DNA from: Bacillota bacterium
Lineage (GTDB): Bacteria > Bacillota > Sulfobacillia > JAJZYS01 > JAJYTV01
Length of the DNA: 6,368 bases
Direction: 5' to 3'
Assembly: GCA_021792885.1 (NCBI GenBank)
Contig: JAJYTV010000115.1
Location: 1 to 6,368, forward strand
Positions 1 through 4,808 of this stretch are shown here, piece after piece (positions within the stretch are counted from its first letter, which is position 1; each line of letters starts with the position of its first letter). The notes under the pieces are model-generated. The model made no database searches. It was not told the origin of the DNA and saw only the letters and a list, made by a program, of their open reading frames with translations. The position numbers were made by a program, and so were the translations under genes.

Positions 1-915
1 TCGCAATTTTTGCGTCAGTTCATCCTCAACGTCGCAGGCTCGCCTTCCGTTTCCCGGTTCGCTACGCGCTACGGCAAGCACCTCGGTGCGCACCGCTTCT
101 ACGCCGGAGAGACCCTCGAGCAGACGATCGAGGTCGTCCGCAGGCTGAACGGGCAGAACATCACGGTCACCATAGACCACCTCGGCGAGAGCGTCGCGAC
201 GGCCGACGAGGCCTCGCGCCAAGCGGACGTCTACGTCGACATCCTGCATGCGGTCGCCGAGGCGAAGGTCGACGCCAACGTGTCGATCAAGCTCACACAG
301 ATGGGACTTGACGTCGGTCGGGAAGAGTGTCTCTCCAACATGCAGCGCATCGTGGCCGCAGCCCAGCAGACGGGCAACTTCGTCCGCATCGACATGGAGG
401 ACTCCCTGCACACCGACGCCACCCTCGCGATCGTGCACGAGCTGCGCAAGACCTACCAGCGCATCGGCACCGTCCTGCAGGCCTACCTCTTCCGAACCCA
501 GAACGACCTTGCGCTCCTCGCAGCGGAAGGGATCACGGTGCGGATCGTCAAGGGCGCCTACCTCGAGCCCCCGACCGTCGCCTTCCCGCTGAAGTCCGAC
601 GTAGACCAGAACTACCTGCGCCTCGTCGACATGGCGCTGCGCGCGAACCTCTACGTGGCGATCGCGACGCACGACGAGCAGATCATCCAGGAGATCGAGG
701 GCTGGGTGCGCGAGCGGCACATCCCCCCCGACCGCTTCGAGTTCCAGATGCTCTACGGCATCCGCATGTCACGCCAGCGCGAACTCGCGGCGCAGGGGTA
801 CCGCGTGCGCTGCTACGTGCCCTACGGCACCGACTGGTACGCCTACTACACCCGGCGCCTCGCGGAGCGTCCCGCGAACGTCTTCTTCATCCTGCGTAGC
901 CTCGTGCGGTCCTGA
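1..915 (+). CDS. Proline dehydrogenase, monofunctional (5' end cut by window edge)
   Basis: This FAD enzyme oxidises L-proline to delta-1-pyrroline-5-carboxylate, the first step of proline catabolism. About 304 residues are visible and fill the usual length of a stand-alone (Thermus/Bacillus-type) PRODH, not a bifunctional PutA. Numbering from the TTG at base 10, family hallmarks follow in order: YAGETLE (31-37), SIKLTQMG (92-99), VRIDMEDS (125-132), QAYLFRT (157-163), VKGAY with its conserved lysine (180-184), ATHD (219-222), FEFQMLYG (243-250) and the C-terminal YxxxxRRLAERP block (279-288) with the paired substrate-carboxylate arginines. The frame is open to base 1, and Thermus-type homologues have roughly 6-10 more residues before this point, so the true start probably lies outside the window and the TTG at 10 is unlikely to be it. 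The stop is TGA at 913-915, followed at once by a terminator, so this is the last gene of its transcript. Its usual partner, P5C dehydrogenase, is not in the window. Confidence 0.94.
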   Translation, partial: SQFLRQFILNVAGSPSVSRFATRYGKHLGAHRFYAGETLEQTIEVVRRLNGQNITVTIDHLGESVATADEASRQADVYVDILHAVAEAKVDANVSIKLTQMGLDVGREECLSNMQRIVAAAQQTGNFVRIDMEDSLHTDATLAIVHELRKTYQRIGTVLQAYLFRTQNDLALLAAEGITVRIVKGAYLEPPTVAFPLKSDVDQNYLRLVDMALRANLYVAIATHDEQIIQEIEGWVRERHIPPDRFEFQMLYGIRMSRQRELAAQGYRVRCYVPYGTDWYAYYTRRLAERPANVFFILRSLVRS

Positions 916-926
916 GCTCGGCACGA

Positions 927-967
927 GAACCCGCCGGCTGCTCGCAGCCGGCGGGTTCTTCCTTTTC
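927..967 (+). terminator. Rho-independent terminator of the proline dehydrogenase transcript
   Basis: A perfect 15-base inverted repeat has its left arm at 927-941 and its right arm at 944-958. It can fold as a 14-bp stem with a CTCG tetraloop, extendable by an A-T pair at 926/959. It is followed by a T-rich tail (TTCCTTTTC, 959-967). It starts 11 bases after the proline dehydrogenase stop codon. The T-tract exists only on the plus strand, so it should act in one direction and insulate the downstream membrane-protein gene from read-through. Confidence 0.93.
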
Positions 968-1023
968 GCCCCGCGGCGAAGCCGAGGCTTCTCTGCGCAT
1001 AGACTGCGCCCGATCCCCGCAAT

Positions 1024-1037
1024 CTTCCTTCGGAGGG
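1024..1037 (+). promoter_or_regulatory. Ribosome binding site that fixes the GTG start of the membrane protein, with a possible masking hairpin
   Basis: GGAGGG at 1032-1037 sits eight bases before the GTG at 1046 and is what selects that start. The bases just before it, CTTCC at 1024-1028, can pair with GGAGG (1032-1036) across a TTC loop, with one G-U pair. A weak hairpin covering the ribosome binding site is therefore possible. The binding site is clear; the regulatory role is only a suggestion. Confidence 0.6.
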
Positions 1038-1045
1038 ATCGCACG

Positions 1046-1372
1046 GTGCTCCGAAGGCCCCTCTTTCTCCTGCGCTGGCTGCCGATGCTGCTCGGCCTTT
1101 GGGAGCTCTCGTCCCCCTACGCCCTGCACTACCGCAGCGGCCCGCACACCGAGTCCGCTCTCGTCCTGGGCGCCTTGATCGCCCTTGCCGGCTTCTGGGC
1201 GGCAGGCCTGCATGAACGCCTGGCCTACCTCTTCACGGCCCTTGGCGCCTTCCTGCTGCTCGTGCTGCCGTTCACCCAGCCGGGCGGCCATGCTGTCAAC
1301 GATCTGCTGGTCGGGGCGGCGATCCTCCTCGTCTCGCTGATCGCCGTCCTGCCGCACGTCATGCGCCCGTGA
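1046..1372 (+). CDS. Small four-helix membrane protein, SPW-repeat-like
   Basis: This is a 108-residue, strongly hydrophobic protein with no catalytic motif. Four membrane segments are predicted by eye at about 8-26, 38-55, 58-76 and 85-104, with a short basic N-terminus (RR at 3-4). The two halves resemble each other. The first (10-54) has Gly-Leu-Trp (17-19), then Ser-Pro (23-24), a polar loop, then a Gly-containing helix. The second (59-103) has Gly-Ala-Phe (67-69), then Leu-Pro (74-75), a polar loop with Asn86, then LLVGAAI. This layout matches the SPW-repeat family (integral membrane proteins of unknown function), in which two such units are usual; that assignment comes from pattern memory, not a search. 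The GTG start is supported by GGAGGG eight bases upstream. It is the only gene between an upstream terminator and a convergent neighbour, whose 3' end it overlaps by 14 bases, so it is probably transcribed alone. Its function is unknown. Confidence 0.8.
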   Translation: MLRRPLFLLRWLPMLLGLWELSSPYALHYRSGPHTESALVLGALIALAGFWAAGLHERLAYLFTALGAFLLLVLPFTQPGGHAVNDLLVGAAILLVSLIAVLPHVMRP

Positions 1373-2198
1373 CCGGCGCCGCAGAGCGCAACTTGCGGAA
1401 GACGCGGTACGTCTCGCGCGTGCGGAAGCCGAGCCGACGGTAGAGCCCCACCGCGGGCAGGTTCGGCTGGCAGACGGCGAGGTAGAGCGTTCTCGCCCCG
1501 GCGCGGGTGGCGCGCGCGGCCGCGCTCGAGAGCAGCTCCTTCGCATAGCCTTGCCCGCGGTGGGCCCGGGTGGTGCCGACGAAGGTCACCACCCAGTCGC
1601 TATCCTCCGGTCCGTAGCGGTCGAGCAGCGCGATGCCTGCCACGTCGCCCGACGCGGTGCGGGCGAGGAGCCATTGCCTTCCCCCGGGGCCGTGTTCCTG
1701 GCGCATCTGGAATCGCAGTGCGGCCGCGGGATCCGCGCGGTCCTCGAGCGACATCGGCGAAAGGCAGCCCTCGAGGCAGGAGGCGTAGGCCGCGACGAAG
1801 TCTCCCTCGTTCTCCTCCGAAAGCGCCTCCAGGCCGAGCCGCGCGGGCTCGGGCAGCCGCGGCGCGGGCAGGGAGCGCACCATCGTGTAGCGGTGCACGA
1901 AGTCCTCGAAGCCGGCCCGCGTGAAGGCCCGCTCCACTTCCTGCGCCCAGGTCGCGTCGTAATGGTAGATGCGCCGCACGGAGTCCGGGATGGCCTCGAG
2001 CAGCGCGTCCAAAAGCTCCGGCAGGTCCTCCGTCCCGAGGGGACCCGTCGGCCCGCCGAGGAAGAACTGGTCCGGACCGAACGGCAGACCGGCGATCCAG
2101 CTGGGACTCGGCCTGCCGGGCCGCCCGACGACGATGCCTTCGGGGCCCAGGCTGCGGCCGATCGCTTCGCGCACGCCCGCACCGCGCCAGATCTGCAC
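1359..2198 (-). CDS. GNAT-family N-acetyltransferase with an N-terminal half-domain
   Basis: This is a 279-residue protein, likely cytoplasmic, that should transfer an acyl group from acyl-CoA to an amine; the substrate is unknown. The catalytic domain is C-terminal (about 120-270). The CoA pyrophosphate-binding motif A lies in VGTTRAHRGQGYAKELL (207-223), with R214-x-x-G217-x-A219. It is followed by the motif-B stretch around N246 and GLYRRLGF (251-258), typical of GNATs. The first ~115 residues end in AFTRAGFEDF...RYTMVRSL (91-110), which looks like the tail of a second, degenerate GNAT fold without a CoA loop. The protein may therefore be a tandem GNAT in which only the second half is active. 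The GTG start is set by GGGAGGAG at 2211-2204 on the minus strand. It is the last gene of the glyoxalase operon, 29 bases after the MBL gene, and no terminator is visible beyond its TGA. Similarity to ribosomal-protein or antibiotic acetyltransferases cannot be resolved by eye. Confidence 0.87.
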   Translation of the reverse strand: MQIWRGAGVREAIGRSLGPEGIVVGRPGRPSPSWIAGLPFGPDQFFLGGPTGPLGTEDLPELLDALLEAIPDSVRRIYHYDATWAQEVERAFTRAGFEDFVHRYTMVRSLPAPRLPEPARLGLEALSEENEGDFVAAYASCLEGCLSPMSLEDRADPAAALRFQMRQEHGPGGRQWLLARTASGDVAGIALLDRYGPEDSDWVVTFVGTTRAHRGQGYAKELLSSAAARATRAGARTLYLAVCQPNLPAVGLYRRLGFRTRETYRVFRKLRSAAPVTGA

Positions 2199-2227
2199 GG
2201 CCTCTCCTCCCGCTTGGGACGCCGGGG

Positions 2228-3001
2228 CTAGACCCCGACGAACGCGTTGTGCTCCCGTTCCGCCCCTACGGTGGTCGGCGGCCCGTGCCCGGAGAAGAGC
2301 GCGGTTTCGGGCGGCAGTGAAAGGATGCGGCGCGCGCTCTGGAGCAATGCCTCGTAGTCCGCGGGAGTCCGCGCACGGCCGAGCGACCCGGCGAAGAGCG
2401 TGTCGCCGACGAAGGCGAAGCCCGGCCCCGAGAAGGTCAGCATGTCGGGGCTGTGACCCGGGCAGTGGAGAACCTGCAGGCCGCGGATCTCCTCCCCGTC
2501 CCCAAGCGGCGTCCCCCGGACCTCGGCAGCGAGCGCAGGGTGCGCATACGCCGGCGCCCCAAACGCAGGAAGCGCAGCGATGTGGTCGCGGTGACCGTGC
2601 GTCAGAAGGACGGCCTCGGGCGAACCTTGGAGCGCCGCGCGGATGCGCCCCGCGCCTCCGCCCGCGTCCACTGCGAACTTGCCGAAGGGAGACGAGACGG
2701 CATAGCAGAACGCGCCGACGTCCTCCGCGAAGACGGGGGTGACGCGAAAGTCGCCGAAGCGCTGCGCCACCTCGGGCGGGGTGTAGCTGCCTGCGGCGAT
2801 CGCCTGCAGCGCCTGCCCCCGCAGCGAGAGGACCTCCCCGAGGCGACGCGCCTCTTCCTCCGTCGGCTCGGCCCCGCCTTCGAGCTCCGCGAGCCGCGCC
2901 GGGTCAATGCCCGCCCGACGCGCCGCGTCCTCCGCAGCGAGGGAGAGCCCGAAGCGGGCCTTGCGCACGATGTCGCAGAAGTCGTCCTCGAGTCCCGTCA
3001 T
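2228..3001 (-). CDS. HTH-like domain fused to an MBL-fold hydrolase (glyoxalase II-like)
   Basis: This is a 257-residue two-part protein. Residues about 6-70 are helical and resemble an XRE-type helix-turn-helix: RKARFGLSLAAEDAARRAGI (13-32), PARLAELEGG (34-43), EEEARRLGEVLSL (48-60). Residues about 85-257 are a metallo-beta-lactamase fold with a complete binuclear metal set: HxHxDH (H135, H137, D139, H140), H183 in PGHSPD, D200 in GDTLFAGSLGR and H239 in SGHGPPTT. The GDTLFAGS and GHGPPTT blocks are typical of YcbL-type (type II) glyoxalase II and related thioester hydrolases. The ATG at 3001-2999 overlaps the stop of the upstream glyoxalase I gene (ATGA), which implies translational coupling and supports hydrolysis of the glyoxalase I thioester product. 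The open frame continues well upstream of this ATG, but that part is out-of-frame sequence over the glyoxalase I gene. Whether the N-terminal domain binds DNA or only mediates oligomerisation is open. Confidence 0.88.
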   Translation of the reverse strand: MTGLEDDFCDIVRKARFGLSLAAEDAARRAGIDPARLAELEGGAEPTEEEARRLGEVLSLRGQALQAIAAGSYTPPEVAQRFGDFRVTPVFAEDVGAFCYAVSSPFGKFAVDAGGGAGRIRAALQGSPEAVLLTHGHRDHIAALPAFGAPAYAHPALAAEVRGTPLGDGEEIRGLQVLHCPGHSPDMLTFSGPGFAFVGDTLFAGSLGRARTPADYEALLQSARRILSLPPETALFSGHGPPTTVGAEREHNAFVGV

Positions 3002-3375
3002 GCCTTGGCCCGCTGCATGAGCTCGATTTCGTACCCGTCCGGGTCGTCGATGAAGGCGAGCATCGCACCCGTGGCGGAAACGTGCGGGCCGTCCGTGAAC
3101 GGGATGCCGCGCTTCTTCAGCGCCTCGCCGAAGGCCACGAGATCGGAGACCTCGAACGCGACGTGGAAGATGTCCTCGGGGAACGTGAAGGGCCCGCTCT
3201 TCGGCTGGTAGCAGAGTTCGATCTCGTGGCCCGACGCAGGGTCGGTGACGTAGACGAGCTTGTTGCCCACGGGAGAGTCGCGCCGCGCAGTCTCCTCGAG
3301 CCCCAGCACGTCCCGGTAGAAGGCGACGGAGCGCTCGAGATCGCGGACGCGGATGCGGGTGTGCAGGATGCGCAA
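2998..3375 (-). CDS. gloA: Glyoxalase I (lactoylglutathione lyase-type, VOC superfamily)
   Basis: This 125-residue enzyme should convert the hemithioacetal of methylglyoxal and a thiol (glutathione or another low-molecular-weight thiol) into the lactoyl thioester. It has the short single-gene VOC layout of E. coli GlxA and keeps all four metal ligands at matching places: H5 in ILHTRIRVRDLERSVAFY, E53 in EIEL, H71 in FHVAFEV, and E118 in DPDGYEIEL. The short form lacks the insertions of the longer Zn-type eukaryotic enzymes, which suggests the Ni/Co-type group. The TTG start at 3375 is chosen because GGAGGT (3388-3383, minus strand) lies seven bases before it and because it puts the first ligand at position 5, as in E. 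coli. The frame stays open upstream but gives no family similarity there. It is the first gene of a minus-strand operon, and its TGA overlaps the ATG of the MBL hydrolase. The thiol cofactor used cannot be told from sequence. Confidence 0.92.
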   Translation of the reverse strand: MRILHTRIRVRDLERSVAFYRDVLGLEETARRDSPVGNKLVYVTDPASGHEIELCYQPKSGPFTFPEDIFHVAFEVSDLVAFGEALKKRGIPFTDGPHVSATGAMLAFIDDPDGYEIELMQRAKA

Positions 3376-3382
3376 AGAGATG

Positions 3383-3388
3383 ACCTCC
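3383..3388 (-). promoter_or_regulatory. Ribosome binding site that fixes the TTG start of glyoxalase I
   Basis: GGAGGT on the minus strand is separated by seven bases from the TTG at 3375-3373. No ATG or GTG in this frame lies nearby at a suitable distance. This site is the main reason for preferring the TTG over the much longer upstream extension of the frame. Confidence 0.75.
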
Positions 3389-3518
3389 CAACCGAGATTG
3401 CGGCGTGCGGCGCCGACAGTCTCCTGTTCTTGCGCGAGGGCCGGTATCCTGCTGGCGCACGTGCTCCGGCGCCGCACCGCCGTCAGGAGGAGGTTGCCCC
3501 AAGGCGGCGCCCCAGCCC

Positions 3519-3536
3519 GGCGCAGGTTCCTGCGCC
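3519..3536. promoter_or_regulatory. Interrupted palindrome upstream of the glycosidase gene (candidate operator or hairpin)
   Basis: GGCGCAGG (3519-3526) and CCTGCGCC (3529-3536) are perfect inverted copies around a central TT. The spacing suits either a dimeric repressor half-site pair or a short RNA hairpin in the 5' leader of the glycosidase mRNA. There is no T-tract after it, so it is not an intrinsic terminator. In such GC-rich DNA, an eight-base arm can occur by chance. Confidence 0.35.
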
Positions 3537-3569
3537 CTCGTGTGGAATGATTGATGAATGCCTTCACGC

Positions 3570-3575
3570 GGAGGG
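3570..3575 (+). promoter_or_regulatory. Ribosome binding site favouring the TTG start of the glycosidase
   Basis: GGAGGG at 3570-3575 is nine bases before the in-frame TTG at 3585. It directly abuts the ATG at 3576, so it cannot serve that codon, and it lies downstream of the first possible ATG at 3558, which has no comparable site before it. It therefore argues for the TTG at 3585. Confidence 0.55.
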
Positions 3576-3584
3576 ATGTGCAGC

Positions 3585-4787
3585 TTGCGGGCCCGCGATT
3601 TTCCCGAGGGTTTCCTGTTCGGCGCTGCCACCTCTTCGCACCAGGTGGAGGGCGGCAACGACAACTGCGACTGGTGGGACTTCGAGCTGGCCGGCGGTTC
3701 GAAGGATCCTTCGGGCAATGCCTGCGAGCACTACGGCAGGTATCCCGACGACATCGCGCTCCTGCGCTCGCTCGGGCTGAATTCCTACCGCTTCTCGCTC
3801 GAGTGGAGCCGCATCGAGCCCGAACCCGGCCGTCTGGACACGCGCCAGCTCGAACACTACCGGCAGATGGCACTCGCCTGCAGAGAGCAGGACGTCGAGC
3901 CGATCGTCACGCTGCACCACTTCACTCTGCCGCGCTGGCTGAGCGAACGCGGCGGCGTGCTTGCGCCCGACAGCACGGACCGGTTCGCGTCCTTCTGCGC
4001 CGCCGCGGCGGATGCGCTGGAGGGCGCGGCCCGCTACATCGTCACGATCAACGAACCGATGGTGCTCGTGCTGATGGGCTACCTCGACGGCGTTTGGCCT
4101 CCGGGGCGCAAGTCCCCCGTGTCCGCCGTCGCGGCGGCGCGGCGGCTAGTGCGCTGGCACAGGGAGGCCTACGCACGGATCCACGCCCGCCACCCGGATA
4201 TGCTGCTCGGCGTGGCGAAGCACTGGATCGACTTCCAGCCGCGCGAGCGCGGGAGCGCAACGCAGCGCAGGGGCGCGCAAGTCGAGGACTACCTGTTCAA
4301 CCGCTGGTACATGCGCGCGATCCGCGGCACCTACCAGTTCATCGGCCTCAACTACTACAGCACGCGCTACGTGACCTCCCTGACCCGTGGCGAGCCCCTC
4401 GCCTCCGCGGACGAGGCGCACACGGAGATGGGCTGGTCCATCTCGCCGCAAGGCTTCCAGCGCGCACTGCGCGCGCTGAAGGAGTTCGAGCGGCCGATCC
4501 TCGTCACCGAGAACGGCATCGCGGCAAGCGACGACGAGGCGCGCCGCGCGTACATCCTCGATCACCTGACCGCGATGCGTCACGCGATGCGCGAGGGCGT
4601 ACCAGTGATCGGCTACCAGTACTGGTCCCTGCTCGACAATTTCGAATGGGCGGAGGGCTACCGCCCGCAGTTCGGAATCGTCGCGGTCGACCGAGAGACG
4701 CAAGAGCGCACGGTCCGCGAGAGCGGCCGCTTCTATGGAGAGATCGCCCGCAGCGGGCGACTCCCGCACGCCGACCCGCAGACCTAG
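3585..4787 (+). CDS. Glycoside hydrolase family 1 beta-glycosidase (beta-glucosidase-like)
   Basis: This retaining beta-glycosidase (TIM barrel, probably cytoplasmic, no signal peptide) should release terminal glucose, galactose or similar sugars. Numbered from the TTG at 3585, the 400 residues show the GH1 N-terminal signature FPEGFLFGAATSSHQVEGG (6-24), LHHFTLPRWL (110-119), the acid/base glutamate E157 in TINEP, NYY (256-258), the nucleophile E309 in VTENG, and the sugar-binding SLLDNFEWAEGY (348-359). All expected active-site residues are present. It is shorter than the usual 440-480 residues: between FNRWYM (238-243) and FIGLNYY (252-258) only about eight residues remain where most GH1 enzymes have some 30-40. 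The LHHFTLP form and the GYLDGVWPPG stretch resemble the Sulfolobus-type subgroup. The start is uncertain: ATG at 3558 would add nine residues but lacks a binding site, and a stop at 3555-3557 rules out anything further upstream. It is the first gene of the plus-strand operon, and lysA follows after 21 bases. Confidence 0.94.
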   Translation: MRARDFPEGFLFGAATSSHQVEGGNDNCDWWDFELAGGSKDPSGNACEHYGRYPDDIALLRSLGLNSYRFSLEWSRIEPEPGRLDTRQLEHYRQMALACREQDVEPIVTLHHFTLPRWLSERGGVLAPDSTDRFASFCAAAADALEGAARYIVTINEPMVLVLMGYLDGVWPPGRKSPVSAVAAARRLVRWHREAYARIHARHPDMLLGVAKHWIDFQPRERGSATQRRGAQVEDYLFNRWYMRAIRGTYQFIGLNYYSTRYVTSLTRGEPLASADEAHTEMGWSISPQGFQRALRALKEFERPILVTENGIAASDDEARRAYILDHLTAMRHAMREGVPVIGYQYWSLLDNFEWAEGYRPQFGIVAVDRETQERTVRESGRFYGEIARSGRLPHADPQT

Positions 4788-4793
4788 ACCATC

Positions 4794-4801
4794 AGGGGGG
4801 G
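4794..4801 (+). promoter_or_regulatory. Unusual all-G ribosome binding site of lysA
   Basis: AGGGGGGG ends seven bases before the TTG at 4809. It lacks the central A of GGAGG but could pair with the 16S tail through a G-U wobble. No other candidate binding site or in-frame ATG lies near the start of the conserved protein, so this poly-G run probably serves as the binding site. Together with the TTG it may give weak initiation. Confidence 0.5.
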
Positions 4802-4808
4802 CTCTCCA

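Larger units (their letters stand above)
3376..3584. promoter_or_regulatory. Divergent control region between the glyoxalase operon and the glycosidase operon
   Basis: About 180-210 bases separate the two divergent operons and must hold both promoters. No convincing -35/-10 pair could be assigned on either strand: TATCCT at 3445-3450 is the nearest -10-like hexamer but has no good -35 partner. The region holds an interrupted palindrome (3519-3536), a GCACGTGC palindrome (3457-3464), three copies of GGCGCC, and an unassigned purine run AGGAGGAGG at 3485-3493 that resembles a ribosome binding site but has no gene at the right distance. No stable coding sequence is recognised here. Confidence 0.5.

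Noticed and set aside
977..1005. TAGACT (1000-1005) as a -10 box for the membrane-protein gene
   Set aside because: The hexamer 17 bases upstream (CGAAGC) does not resemble a -35 box, so no sigma-70-type promoter can be claimed.
2223..2237. CGGGG-CTAGA-CCCCG hairpin over the MBL stop codon as a terminator or attenuator
   Set aside because: The stem is only five base pairs and no T-tract follows on the minus strand, so it is unlikely to stop transcription before the GNAT gene.
1551..2742. Two long plus-strand frames opposite the GNAT and MBL genes
   Set aside because: Their translations are Arg/Pro/Ala-rich with no motif, and the opposite strand encodes clear enzymes with intact active sites.
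3002..3718. Upstream extension of the MBL gene to a 496-residue frame
   Set aside because: The extra part is rich in Arg, Pro and His, has no domain, and runs across the glyoxalase I gene in another frame. The ATG at 3001 in the ATGA overlap is the natural start.
3376..3873. Upstream extension of the glyoxalase I frame to 291 residues
   Set aside because: The extension is low-complexity Arg/Ala/Pro sequence antisense to the glycosidase. The TTG at 3375 has a good ribosome binding site and gives the family-typical N-terminus.
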